This document shows, in pieces, positions 26,875-39,899 of a stretch of DNA of 64,000 bases. Source of the DNA: Hemicentrotus pulcherrimus (taxonomy: Eukaryota; Echinodermata; Echinoidea; Camarodonta; Strongylocentrotidae); the NCBI GenBank assembly GCA_003118195.1, contig BEXV01000364.1:30962-94961 (forward strand). The letters run 5' to 3'. Made by a program: the position numbers and the translations under genes. Below the pieces are notes generated by a model, which did not search any database, was not told where the DNA came from, and saw only the letters and a program-made list of their open reading frames with translations. The stretch's first letter is position 1; the number at the start of each line of letters is the position of its first letter.

Positions 26875-27085
26875 TTTTCTAATTATTATTATCGATATCT
26901 TCATTTCTATTTTAATTATCGTTATCCAAACTATGATAATTATTATTATAATTATACTTATCATTATGATCATTATTGTTGTTACCAATAGCATCATTAC
27001 TATTATTATTTTTACTACTTTTTTATCATTATCATTAATATCATTAAAAACATTATATCATCATTATCATCCATTAGCAGTGTTA
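26875..27085. repeat. AT-rich trinucleotide (ATT/ATC) low-complexity region
   Basis: Imperfect ATT/ATC units across about 210 bp. The 106- and 113-codon Ile-rich frames on both strands are translations of it. Confidence 0.85.
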
Positions 27086-27640
27086 CAGTTATTATTCCTG
27101 ATATAATTATCTTTCTAACAATATGATAAGCGGTGTCACTGACCTATTTCAATATTTATGTTATTTTGTTTTATATTCATACTCCTCTCAATTTTGCCTC
27201 TTAGCCCCTTTTCCCTATGCTGTCAATTATTTTTTTATTATAACCCCTTTTGCATCTCCCATCTTCATTAAATTGTTGTATGCCTCTCTCTTTTAATTTG
27301 TCTCTACATTTTTCTCCTGTCTCTCATAGCCTACACTATGCCCATCCCCTATCACTCTCTGTCATATAATGTATATTTGCTTTTTTTAAACACAATATAC
27401 ACTTGTCACTCAAGAACGTCATTACTACCCTAAGTTTTATTTCCAATCTGATTTGTTTACACAGTATCACCAAGAAAAATACTCTCATCTCTTCGAAGAT
27501 ATGCAAACAATAATTAAAGTACACAAAACTTGATAGCTCTATTAATAGCGCTATTTTTCGCTTACATCTTTCGATGACCGCATACATTGCGTGACGATAA
27601 ATTGAAAATAACCTTTGATCAACGGTCACAAGTGATATTT

Positions 27641-28130
27641 TCCAGTTTCGTCTGTTTCGATGAGGTATAAATAAGAAATAGAAACTGCAATTTTCTATTA
27701 CCTTCTTATGCTTAAATTATAAATATATACATGTTATTAAGAGTGTTACTATAGCTCTGACTGAGAACAGTAAAAACTAAAATTTCATAGTAGGTAATAA
27801 CAGGAGAACATTAATATAAACCGTTACCTGTTACTAAGTTCTTTACAATATCAGTTGCAAAAAGAATTTGACAAACCATAATGAGTACTCATTATCCAGT
27901 TCCAATGTGGTCGTTTCTTATGAGGTATCAAAATAAAAATAAACACTACATTTACCCCTTCGTTTCACGTATACAGATGAGACAAACATAATCTTAACAT
28001 AAAATATTATGATCTACGGCATAGCAGTCTTTATAATATCACTAGCAAACAGATTTTGACAAGGTAAAAGAAACTAATGGAGTTTCGATGAGGAATCAAA
28101 CGAAATAGAAACGGTCGTTGGCCTACATTG
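27641..28130. repeat. Degenerate tandem repeat, three units of about 254, 190 and at least 50 bp
   Basis: Unit 1 begins TCCAGTTTCGTCTG at 27641, unit 2 TCCAGTTCCAATGTGG at 27895, and unit 3 GGAGTTTCGATGAGG near 28079. Each begins with a TTTC..ATGAGG(T/A)AT word followed by A-rich sequence with AAATA(G/A)A. Units 1 and 2 also share their second halves: CTTTACAATATCA..GCAAA..TTTGACAA (27841) and CTTTATAATATCA..GCAAAC..TTTTGACAA (28029). Unit 2 is about 65 bp shorter internally. No ORF is maintained. Confidence 0.55.
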
Positions 28131-28309
28131 GACAAAGATATATAAACGTTAACGTAAACACAATATCGGGCTATAAATGAGAAGATAAACCAGTGTTAGC
28201 ACAACATTTACTGTCATCTGATAAATCAATGTATGTTTAATTGGATTAAATTATAATGTAACTGCACGCAAGCCTGTTTGAAAATTGATCGCATTATAAT
28301 TTATCGCCG

Positions 28310-28330
28310 CCCCCCCCCCAAAAAAAAAAA

Positions 28331-28361
<31 letters not shown>

Positions 28362-28362
28362 G
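28310..28362. repeat. C10-A20 homopolymer junction followed by (AAG)n
   Basis: A run of C (28310-28319) joins a run of A (28320-28339) and then about seven AAG units. A similar C-A junction occurs at 62298-62329. Confidence 0.95.
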
Positions 28363-28397
28363 AAACACACTACAGAATAAAAACAAAACATAACAAA

Positions 28398-28625
28398 GCT
28401 ACCCGGGTACCCGGTAGGATGCGACCGTCATTGTTGGTCAAACAGTTTTGAGCGTCATGTAACGCCTGGCTGGAATGCTCCCCAGGGAGTGGAGATTGTG
28501 CACACTTTGTGTGCAGGCAAGCACTGAATCCAATGACCGGGGTAAAAGTATATTTGTAAAGCGCTTAGAGACATTTGTATTAAGCGCTATATAAGTTAAA
28601 TTATTATTATGATTATTATCCAGCT
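28398..28625 (+). mobile_element. SINE 3' portion with CR1/L2-like tail
   Basis: The body has GCTACCCGGGTACCCGGTAG, ACGCCTGGCTGGAATGC and CAATGACCGGGGTAAAAG. The tail has TGTAAAGCGCTTAGAGACAT, TTAAGCGCTATATAAG and then ATT repeats. Tails of the form AAGCGCTTTGAG...AAAGCGCTATATAAAT are known from SINEs mobilised by CR1/L2-clade LINEs, including Deu-domain SINEs of deuterostomes. The tRNA head is absent; upstream lies the C10-A20-(AAG)n tract, so the copy is 5'-truncated. Confidence 0.75.
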
Positions 28626-31600
28626 TTGTATTTTCCTATCTGAATATGTTTGAATGTCATATGTCAGCTGCACCTTTTTGGCCTGTTCTTGAACTAGTTT
28701 TTATCCAATTTACCAATTAAAAGGATCATTATTGTCCAACTTTATATTGTAATGCTTCATCCTCCACCCCTAATGTCAAATACACACCGACATTTAATTT
28801 GTCTCACAGTTTGTCTCTCTTTCTCCTCTCTCTTCTCTCCTTTTTTTAATTTGTCTGCTTTTTCCGTAAAACGCTAAATAGCCCCAGGCCAGGCAGGCAC
28901 TTACTTGAGGCCGAGTGCATGTATTCGCCGCAGAATGCATCTCGAGCCCTCGGGCCAGGCTTGGTGCATTATCCACGATGACATTGTCAGTCCCTGCCAT
29001 CAACGACCTGTAGCTCTCCCTTTCTCATATCTCAGCCACCGTTTTTGTTCGACCCCATCCCACACCGTCATTTTTCTTATTCTTTCTGTTTGATGTTCAT
29101 CTCTGTCACCACCCTTATTCTACCGTTGTCCACCCAACATATCATTGTCAAGTATTTGGTTGCGCAATGGACCCTTGTTGCTATAGACAACGTATTGGTG
29201 TATGACAATGTCCATTACAAAAAAGTTATAGTACCGTTTATGGAAACACTTAAAATGTTCGTTCGATCACATATCTTTGAGTGATTTCCCTTACAAACGT
29301 CTTAAAATTGAATTTAATATGTCTCAGACAAATCTAAAGCCAACTGGGTGTCAACTATAAAAAAGTGTTCATACCTTCCGAATCCAATCATCACAGATCA
29401 TTTATCATTGCTTAATTTTTGCATACCCATAACAATATGTACCACTTTATACTCTGGGACCGGAATGGTTGTAATTGTCCTCCTTACCATTGTTAAGTAT
29501 AATGAAACAGTGGCTAGACTTGATCATATATCTAAACGAAACGGAGGGCAATGTGACACGGCATCTACGTAAGATCGCGAAATGGCGCCTCCGAAACGAG
29601 AAGGTCTGGTTCCCAAGACTAGAAGGCACTTAATGGAATCAGATTGAGACAAGCAACGAGTGTGTCAAAATTAATCTTTTCCAGGGCAGTGGCAGAGAAG
29701 ATGGGAAAACCATGGAAGAAACGCGCTGCGATAGAATCCAGAAATATATGGATTATTCGGGGAATGGACACAAGTTCTCCGCTCGTCACTGTCAGTCAAA
29801 CGTAGTCTGCGGACACAAACTTCTCTGTTAACGCTCAAAGACGGTTCCGTCAAGTTCTGAGCATACAGCCAACATCCGTCAGTCACTGGCTTTTTCCAAA
29901 TTGCAATGACAGCGAGTTATAATACATGGCTCATGGAGAGCAGTAGACCAAGCAGTCTGCATGGTCTTATAGTTTTACTTGATCTACATATTTAGGCGAT
30001 ACGACTAAAAGGGGTCTGAGCCTGGAAACTAAATCATACGTGTCGTGAAGTTGTTATCATCAAGGAGAAAGTGAAGATGCCCTCCTCACCCGGTCGGCAT
30101 CAATGTCCTCCCACATCTTCTCCTTTGTGATTATCATCATCTTTTCTTCCATTATCCTTGGTGATTTTTTTTGTCGTCAGAAAGTGCCATTTCCGACCTG
30201 TAAGATTTGTCGCAACGTCTCCCATGAAATGTACAAGCGCAAAGCCACTTACGCACTTTTGAGTTGTTGTTTTATTTCAGAAAGAGTGTCGCATATTTTT
30301 TTCTCTTCCTTCAAGTGTTCATCAGATGATTTCCCTCTTTTTATACATTTTTGTTATATAATTTTCTCACACTCCACCCCCTCTCTCTCCCTCCCTCTCT
30401 TTCACCCTCTCTCTCTCTTCTATGGCCGTCTCTTTGCGATGGAAACGATCCCGATCGCTCTGTCCTGTTTGTAATTATGGCCACCACTATTAAGTAATCA
30501 TTGAACATCGAAGAAGTAATGATGAACATCATAATGACGAAAATCCCCCTTCTACGGGTTTATTTACAGTACCAAGAACCAAGTCCCCATGATAAAATGT
30601 TATGTTGTTAGAAGAGAAGGAAGACAAATGTTGAGCAATGTAGAACCAGTGATTCATTAATAAATATTCAGAAAAATGTCAATTAAATTACAAATTAAAA
30701 AGCAAAAGCAAGGATAAAGAAATTGTTATCGTGAATAGTTTAAAAAAAGAAGGTTTAATTTCCACAAAATCTTAACCGCTTTTTTCCAAAGATTTTGACT
30801 TCCCATCCGATGCATTTTTGAGCTTATGCGTGGGTTTTACAGAACTGTCCAGATTATCTCAAAATGCCTGTGATATTGCAATAATCCAATTATACCTCTC
30901 CGTCTCCGGAAACACATACACCCATCTAAATGGGCCATCGCGATACTCTATATCATCATTATCATCACTTGGTATCTCTGCCTGCGCTACAGGCCATGGA
31001 AACAGTCCAACATTTAGAAATATACACTCCAAACAACAATAGAATCATGTTACGTCACTATGAGATTCTATACTTTCTGATGATCAGAAGATGATCAACC
31101 AGATATAAAGGGAAAAAAGACTTTATTTCGTCCAGACCAATCATATTTTCGCTAACTCGCTTGAAGTTGATAGCAATTTGTACGGAACATCTTCGTGTAT
31201 GCTTGCCTGACGCAGCAACATGAACCACCTTGCTACCCACTGAAACCGTTTTCCAAAGTGTGTTTGCAGACGGTTCTGATTTTGTTATGCAACAAGCCAC
31301 GCCTTGTCTCCATCTTACTATTGGCCGATCGGGCGGTCCGGAGCAGAGATGATTTCATAACAACTGAGTTAAATGACAACCAAGAGATAGCAGAACATGC
31401 TCAGGGAGGTGTTTTCTGGAGAAGTTATACAAGATTGAGAGGGGGTCTACCGGAATTATCCCCACCACAGAGGCGGACAGGTTGTCACAACAGGGCGACA
31501 ATAGCAGGCCTCATGAACTCACTAGAAATCAAACGATGAAATAAAAACTTATGAAGATTAAATGATTAGTAAAATAAACTAGAAATGTCTTCTCAGTTAA

Positions 31601-32828
31601 AAGCTCTTCTCCGAAACATTTACATAACAAAAATGATGGCGAAGGCAATCTCTGTAAAAAAAAAAAAAAAAACGCAACGATTTAGCATGCGAGCCTACGC
31701 GGAGCTTGAATTACAGGTGTGAGTGGTCCACTCTTTTGCTTTCGTGTACCTCTCCATAACTTCTCCTCCATCCACATCACCTTGAAAGCGAAGTATCCAT
31801 GGGTACTTGGTTTGAATTTATACAATCTTCAAGAGAACCTGATGGGGTTACATCCGTGCACTTTACACATGATACCGGTGTATTGCTAAAACACTTAGAG
31901 CGTACTAGGGAGCAGAATTTGAGTTTCCAGTTTGGCCACGTGACTATTCTAAACTTTTTAGGTGTCTTCCAGGGTGCTTCCTGTATTCTGTTTCACTTGA
32001 TAAATGCGCTTGATTGATAGGTGAACGCAGGTAGTTGATAGTGTCAGACATGGGAAAAGAGATGGGGGAGGGAAAGACGAGGAGTGTGAGAGGGAGAGAC
32101 AATATGAGACAGTCTGTGGTCGAGTTAGAGATGGAGAGAATAAGAGTTGCAGAATAGAGATAAATAATGCAATTTGGATAATCCTCCGCCACGGCAATAT
32201 ATAAATAATAATTAAAACAAAAATCCTTGAGAGTTCATTTTTAATTATGACCGGTTTCAATTTTATTTCTTTAGACTGCCAGTCTATTTTGTTTTTCTTT
32301 TAATTTAAACCTTATAAAGCCCTATAAAGTTGGTCCACCAAGAAACGCCATCACGACGGTCAACTCAAGTACATGGAGGGATAAGTTTAAGAAGCAACGA
32401 CTGCAAACCCCTTTTTCTTAAATCAATAATGAATCCCGATTAATCCCGCTTTACAGTAATACATTCCCTTCTCTCCAACTGCACCTATTGAGACTATTGT
32501 ATCATGAACAGGTCTCAGTTTTTTTAAAATTGAAATTGATACAAAGTTTCGTATTGCCCAATGCACACATACATTGCTTCTCCGATTTTATCGGGCAATT
32601 ACCGCACCGCATGCGGTCGATCCGGAACGCAAGTTGACTCACGAACTTGGCTTTGAACCCTGCAGACGTAGCGGGTCTGCTAAAGACGTCGGCAGACTCG
32701 GAAAGGTGAAAGGTTACCTGACCGTCCTTGTACTGACTAATGAGGACAACCCGGGAGCACCCTATATACGAGTTGCCAGCATAGGCCTACATGTAACAAC
32801 TGCTGTTCCTCTGGAGGCGAAATGACCG
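28626..32828. other. Non-coding stretch, no gene seen
   Basis: Unique DNA with a CT tract at 30366-30422, a run of 18 A near 31656, and a weak purine tract at 32050-32110. Frames of 123 codons (30103-30474, plus) and 114 codons (31195-31539, plus) resemble nothing known; the first ends in the CT tract. Confidence 0.5.
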
Positions 32829-33039
32829 TCAATGGCGTATTCAGCATATTGATGAAACCAGTGTTCGCCCTTCGTTTAAAGGCCCAAGGAAAAAAATACA
32901 TATCACTCTTTGTAAACAACACATAGGGGGAGGGGGAGGGAGTAGGGGCTGTTTGAAAATTACATGTAAGTGCCCTCCCCCTATCTGACGAGCATTTTGC
33001 GTCGAACCCCAGTCCCCTCATTTTGCTGAATACACCACT
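32829..33039. mobile_element. Foldback/MITE element with GTATTCAGCA inverted repeats
   Basis: Left end: TCAATGGCGTATTCAGCATA, with a related CCAGTGTTCG 12 bp further in. Right end, inverted: AGTGGTGTATTCAGCAAAAT then GACTGGGGTTCG. TGACCG stands directly outside both ends (32823-32828 and 33040-33045). An inner G-rich/C-rich pair (ATAGGGGGAG and CTCCCCCTAT) adds a second foldback. The CAxTGGCGTA-like ends recall hAT elements, though hATs make 8-bp duplications, so the superfamily is uncertain. Confidence 0.55.
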
Positions 33040-35600
33040 TGACCGATATTGCTTCAAAGCCGCCAAATCAATACGGAATATCAAATTCAAGTATCACACA
33101 TTTCAAATTTGATGAAAAATACAGTAGAAATGTTTCGCGTTTTCATTTCACGTACATGTACATACAAGAAAACCCTCCCGCCGCTATAGGAGGTCTCATA
33201 ATGACCTTTTCTGCTGTCATTTTGTTTTTTGTATTAAGAGGGTTGTTATGGAACAAACTTTAATAATATTATGTTGATATACATGTACATACATAGAATT
33301 TGTTTAGCTTATTGTTCTGACAAGACTTCCCGTTAATTCAAATGTCACAGCCCAAAACACGACACGTGACATATGTCATTGGTATTTAACGGGTAAACTT
33401 TGTCTTTGACAGAACTCCTCGAGGGCATTTCATGTACTGCAATGCGTGGTACGTCTGCACGAAGTACCGGCAGATACTAATCGTTTGGTACTTCGGTTTC
33501 ATTCAAAAATACATAAAGATAAAGATTATCGATACTTTTTTTACGAGGATGTTCCACTTTTACTGCTCAAATGTGTAACCACTTCTTGTCCACGCGATCG
33601 GTAACCTGGAACATGTTCACAACAATGACTTCAATGCTTAGTATTCGGAGCATAGTAAATGAATTGTATTAACCCTTGTTGTCACTGACTAAATATGTGA
33701 TACATCTATTTTTGGTATTGGAATTATCTAAGCCATCCTTTCCTTGAAACCCAATGATATTAAACAGTACTGACTTAATCAGTATTTGGTATTTTCGATG
33801 GAGCATTGTTATGACAAGATTAACCGTCACGGCCCCAAAGCCATTACCCAATAGAACGTATTCCTTGTGGCTTTGGTCCTGGAAGTGTCTGAATTCTTCT
33901 TAATTCAAAAACGAAATTGACTTCACTAATTGACGATGTTCTGTGGCCGTTAAGGCCAATATTATCTCGCTATGGTACTGGAAGAGTTAACATTCTTTCT
34001 CCCTATCCACTCCTATCGACGTTTAACATGGTCTGTTCGGCGTATGTTGCTGACAAGGTTAAGTGGTCATATGCTCTATCCCTCAAAGATGGACGCTTGA
34101 GAGTAATTATATTAGCGACGACTTGAGTTTGATAAGGTCGCAGGAAAAGACTGCCAGTCATGGTAAGGAAGTCAACCCAACCAATTTAAGCACATTCCCC
34201 TCCACAGTCAGTCACAAATAAATGAGGAGACATACCCCCAAAGGAGAGACAAAAAAAAAGTTCTGCCTATTCCGGCGGTAAACGAAGTTCTATGTAAGAT
34301 GTGTTTTTTCGGCATCGCCTGCTTTAGATCATCTTTCCGGCACCTCATTCTTCTCTCACTTGATGAGCCGTTTGGATTCAGACGGCATCGATTTGTTGAC
34401 GAAAACGTTGTGTCAGAAATTACATTTTAATCACCCCTTTATAAAATAAGTCCCAACTTGTTTTTGTCTTATTTCCATTTTCGTTTTGAATAAATAATGT
34501 AATCATTTCTTGGTTAATACACATGCTGAAAACTGAACTCGTTAAGCACAGGCGCATAACTTTGTGAAACGAAATTGGGACGTCGATTTGTTTATACATG
34601 CGTGAAGGCAACATATTTTGTTACACGTTGGACGACAAACGATCGATTGCAGATAATATACTTCTGCCAAACTGCCATACATATCAGACGAAAGTTTAAT
34701 ATTAGCAATATCAGTGGGACATGATTGCCCCCTTTTATTCTGATTTATCATAATTATTGATCTGTCATATCATGTTACCCTCGATATATTGTCAAACGCA
34801 GCTGTCCGCTTGAATGTGATCAAACATTATGATGCGATGAAGTACATGATCACCTAGTTTATCTTGTTTACATACATGAACTGCGAATAATAGTGAATGG
34901 ATCGAATCAAATTCTATTGATTATTTTAAAAGAGGCGACGGATCAAATAATAGCCACAGAAACACAATTGGAGTAATGTGTTTATAAAATATTTTAAAAC
35001 CAATATTAGGAACATTAAGGTGTACAAAATGAATACCTTGTTGACGAGAACTTATTGTCTTACATAAGGATTGTCATCTTTTTCTGTATATGTTTTGTTG
35101 TTCTTTATTAACTTCTTGACAAGTTTGCGGAAGAATATCTGCTAAATTCCATGCTCGCCATACTATATCACATGCGTAAATCGACGAGTTGTTTCATGTA
35201 TTGTACTGAGAGAAGAGAGGAATACGACTTGGCTCATTAAAAACATGGGACTTCCTTTAGATGCGATCCTCCTGCCCACACATGAACTGATTATATACGA
35301 ATGAATGCCCTCGACAAAAATGCATGGGTACTTACAATTTAAGTAAAGGAGTTGTTTCCTTAAAACATGCTGTTCCTGCACATCGACTGAAAAAGCCGAT
35401 TTAAAACTTGAACAGGTATACGGACACCAACAAACGATTGGAGTGGCCCCAGTCATGCACACAGCATGAACAGAATCCGAGAAGCAACAAGTGCCTCCTG
35501 ATGATCGCCGTGTGATATTCCAACTACTGTATCTCTCACAGTATAGTCACCACGAGAAAGTACGTCGCTGTGAACCGATTCACCCGTCGAACCTAGTGGG
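33040..35600. other. Non-coding stretch, no gene seen
   Basis: Unique AT-rich DNA. TACATGTACATACA occurs near 33152 and again near 33279. No recognisable coding frame; the best, 99 codons at 35163-35462 on minus, matches nothing I know. Confidence 0.5.
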
Positions 35601-35984
35601 ACCATGGAACAAGAGGACGAAATGCCGCGGCGCGAAAGAGTTGAACAATCACTATTAAACATCCATGGTTGTAAAACAAAAATTGTCACATCCACATGAA
35701 GGGTCAAGCCGATGGGAATATGGGTGACGTTTCTGGAAGCAACGAACACTGGTCGGAAAGTGGTCTTAGAGCGGACGGCGACGGCTCAAAAGTGCAGATG
35801 ATGACTGAAGACGGGAGAGATAATGTGGTGGGCAAGACAGGACAGACGGGTTGTGATGTTATTAAAGTTGAGGGTTGGGTTTCGCCGTCGTGCAACGTAC
35901 GCACGAACACGCGCCTGCAGACCCGTAGTCTGCGAACCTTATCGATCCGGTCACCCCCTCGAAAGAGCAACAGATACCCGGGAG

Positions 35985-36250
35985 AGAGAGACGGAGAGAG
36001 AGAGAGAGAGAGAGAATGTGTGTGTGTGCGTACGTAAGATATATATACTTACATGTACATATAAAAAGAGGGAGAGAGAGAGAGAAAGAGAGATAGACAT
36101 ATATATATATATATATACTTACATGTACATATAAAAAGAGGGAGAGAGAGAGAGAGAGAGAGACAGACAGAGAGAGACACACACACACACACCCACACGC
36201 ACAGAAAGACACACACGGAAAGACATACACAGAAGAAACAGAGAGAGCGA
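35985..36250. repeat. Composite microsatellite with a 70-bp tandem duplication
   Basis: (GA)n, (GT)n, (AT)n and (CA)n tracts alternate. The block CTTACATGTACATATAAAAA plus its GAGGGAGAGA tail is present twice, with ACATGTACAT at 36051 and at 36121, giving a 70-bp period. Frames of 88-122 codons on both strands arise from this tract. Confidence 0.9.
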
Positions 36251-36969
36251 ATAAGAAAAAAGAGGAGAGAAGTACAATGATAGTTTATGAACAGGTAGAA
36301 CATGTAGAAAGTGGGATATGGTACACTGCGTGGACATGATGGTAGGGGCAATGAATGAAATATAACACAGTAGGCACAAAGAACAAATATTATGCAATCA
36401 GTATCTTCACTAAAGAGGAAAGCTCTTCGGTGGGTTCGAAGTTGGAGTGTAGAAAATCAAAGTACTCGTACGATTTTGGAAATAAGTAACAGAAAGTAAT
36501 ACATAGAATCTAACAAGGATTGGGAAAGGCCTTAACCAGGCAGGGAAAAAGAATGCGAGGAAAGGATTAGGTTGATTATCGTATAGGGAAAGTGCGTGAT
36601 AAAATTTCGAGAGTAACTTTGAACAATATCACGCTGGGAATACGTCATTCAAATTTTGCATTTAGAATGATACGCTGTATGTTACAGACATGCCTTGAAT
36701 TGCCTTCAATAATGAATATGACGTTGACAGTATACAAATCTATATATCAGCAACATTTTATTTTCCTGGAATTCCAAATAAATACGGGCGAAATATTCAC
36801 ACACAAGATTCCATCCCATTAGCCGCTCTTCCACTCTGCATCAAAGCACAATGTTTCATAGAAGTACTCGTGACTTAGATGAATATTTTATATGTTGATG
36901 ATGATGATGATAACGGTAATGATGAAAATAATAATTCAAAAATAATAATAACAATAACAATATCAACAA

Positions 36970-37040
36970 TATTACTACCACTCCCACTATCACTACTACT
37001 ACTACTACTACTACTTCTACTAATTCTACTACTACTACTT

Positions 37041-37076
<36 letters not shown>

Positions 37077-37152
37077 TTACTACTACTTCTTCTACTACTG
37101 CTTCTACTTCTACTACTACTACTACTACTGCTACTACTACTGCTACTACTAT

Positions 37153-37185
<33 letters not shown>

Positions 37186-37196
37186 TACCACCACCG

Positions 37197-37230
<34 letters not shown>

Positions 37231-37291
37231 TACGACTACTAGTACTACTACTACTAATATTACTACTACTACTACTACTACTACACTGCAG
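36970..37291. repeat. (TAC)n trinucleotide array, about 320 bp
   Basis: Long imperfect TAC/TTC/TGC/ACC array on the plus strand. Frames of 112-181 codons of poly-Leu, poly-Ser or poly-Val follow from the trinucleotide unit in different frames and are not proteins. Confidence 0.95.
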
Positions 37292-37299
37292 TTCTACTA

Positions 37300-39300
37300 A
37301 TAAAATAACAATTATAATCATGGTCTTGAATACCTATGGAGACCATTTCAGGAAGAGAACTGTTTTCTTCCATTTTGGCCCTGCAGTCATTTTCACCCCC
37401 AGAAATGTCAACGTACCCATTTAATCCACCTGGGTCGAGAGAGACAGAAGTGGGCCCGTAAACACCTTGCCATAGGACGTCGGCGCCGAGCAAAGAACAA
37501 GACCAGAACCTCAATTGTGGTCGTCAAGAGCCTTTAGAAAATACAATGGTGCTCCTACGTACGACGTAACTTTAGCCTAGTTAGTATCAAGTCCTGAATA
37601 CAACAAATTATAAATTACACGTTCCAACAAAAATTTAGCTTACCTTAACTACCGTATATTTTAGAAAGCCGTTACTTGTTCCATGGGCGAACTGTGTATA
37701 CTAAACCCCACTATGTGTTTAAACAGCATTGCCAATTTGTCAATGAGACACTCTCAATGTGTAATAAAGCGACACGTAATAGCGGCTTTATCGTATTGAT
37801 GGATGTATAATAATCAATAGTGAACCCATTGGTATCTTTTATGTAATTTCTTAAGCACCCTTTCTCGCCGCGGCGGTTTTTTTACAGCATATACTTAGAA
37901 CCGCAAATAAAATTGTCCCATTCAACAAAAGAGATTGCTTTGGACAAAGGGTCTAAGGGAAGAAGAAGATGGGAGGGGAAGAAAAGAGTTGGAAGGTTAT
38001 AATGATTAACGTCCCTCTGTGAAATTTCCAATACGACAGCCAAGGATGGTCCCGTTTACACTAGAGACTAATCAATGCGATGATATTGTAAAAACCTCAA
38101 TGCTACTATAAAATTCACAACATTTCGTGTTAGTGTACATGTAAATTAACTAAATCAATATTGATTGCAACGGATCTAGAGAGTATCCACCACTAGACAG
38201 ATACCCGATTTAGCGATCGCCCGTAAAGAAATAACACCTGTCTATAACGACCAAATTCATTCTCTTTAAACAGTGTGTCTCATCAAAACAAAACCGGCCC
38301 CAAAGACCACATTTTGTATCTCCCTTAGGAGCTTTTCCTGGACAGGTTTGACTGTATACGGACGGTCAAAGATACTGACGCACTTCAGATGACCAACTGC
38401 ACAACTAAGCAATATTATAACTAAATATATTTGGCATTTCAAATTCTGCAGATAGAAATTAAAACCGCTTGTGTTTGAGGTAGATGACCTTTCAAGGCAT
38501 GTTTTGTAAAAATGCAAGAGTTGTTCGTGTCATTGCACTCTTGCAAAATATAACGCATGAAAATGCAATGACCCGCCACTTATTGTAGCGGTCTGCGTTG
38601 ACTGTCGAATGCCAGTAGTATTGCGAAGTTCACAACAAAAATGAAACTATGCGTATATCCACGATAATGAGACGAATGGCCATTTTTTTCTCTATTCGAT
38701 GTTGAATGCAGGCATGCACTGACGGGGGCACGTCTGCATATCAAACAAACAGCGTTCAAAATTAATTAAGCAGCAGTCTGTTTCTCTGTGATATTTTCTC
38801 GTATGGTCTACAGTCAGTACTTAAAAGAAACCCGCAGATGAGGTAAGAGTGACTCATGATTTGTGAAATATCTGATAACGATATTCCCACCCGGAAAAAC
38901 GTCACAGCAGTTATGTTAAATGTAATATGAGAAAGATATGTCCCTAATATTAAACAGTTAACCCGTTAGATATCTTTCCAGCGTCTGTGATTTGGTAATG
39001 ACTCAATTCGACTAATATTTTTAAGACCTCAATGGTGAAACAAAGAACTCATTCTACATAAAGTTTCATATTTGATACCTTATCCAAACATACCACGATC
39101 AAAATTACAGTCTACCAGTTTATTAACAAATCCAATCAAGCCACCAATAGTGATTGCATGTACAACCTTTGAAATACCAGTAGACTCCACTAAAGTGAAA
39201 TATAGGCGTTTTATGATTTCCATGAGTGGGCAATATTTCCGGTCTAGCAGTAGCAGAAGTTCAAGAATAGAGCGCTTAGGAGGGCAGAAGTGACAAGGGA
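37300..39300. other. Non-coding stretch, no gene seen
   Basis: Unique DNA. At 38235-38360 a CCTGTCTATAACGACC word and an inverted-like GGACAGGTTTGACTGTA word bracket CCAAAGACCACATTTT. This looks like a decayed repeat, but I could not define its ends. A 9-bp stem with a 15-nt loop lies at 38513-38545. Confidence 0.45.
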
Positions 39301-39305
39301 GGTTG

Positions 39306-39310
<5 letters not shown>

Positions 39311-39339
<29 letters not shown>

Positions 39340-39882
39340 NNNNNNNNNNNNNNNNNNNNNNNNNNNNNNNNNNNNNNNNNNNNNNNNNNNNNNNNNNNNN
39401 NNNNNNNNNNNNNNNNNNNNNNNNNNNNNNNNNNNNNNNNNNNNNNNNNNNNNNNNNNNNNNNNNNNNNNNNNNNNNNNNNNNNNNNNNNNNNNNNNNNN
39501 NNNNNNNNNNNNNNNNNNNNNNNNNNNNNNNNNNNNNNNNNNNNNNNNNNNNNNNNNNNNNNNNNNNNNNNNNNNNNNNNNNNNNNNNNNNNNNNNNNNN
39601 NNNNNNNNNNNNNNNNNNNNNNNNNNNNNNNNNNNNNNNNNNNNNNNNNNNNNNNNNNNNNNNNNNNNNNNNNNNNNNNNNNNNNNNNNNNNNNNNNNNN
39701 NNNNNNNNNNNNNNNNNNNNNNNNNNNNNNNNNNNNNNNNNNNNNNNNNNNNNNNNNNNNNNNNNNNNNNNNNNNNNNNNNNNNNNNNNNNNNNNNNNNN
39801 NNNNNNNNNNNNNNNNNNNNNNNNNNNNNNNNNNNNNNNNNNNNNNNNNNNNNNNNNNNNNNNNNNNNNNNNNNNNNNNNNN
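39311..39882. other. (GA)n tract and assembly gap (543 N, 39340-39882)
   Basis: About 14 GA units run into the N-run, and 13 G follow it. This is the largest gap in the window. The 249- and 262-codon open frames across it exist only because N carries no stop codon. Confidence 0.97.
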
Positions 39883-39899
39883 GGGGGGGGGGGGGCTCG

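Noticed and set aside
36856..37424. Frames of 112-181 codons of poly-Val, poly-Ser and poly-Leu
   Set aside because: They are the TAC trinucleotide array read in different frames and strands.
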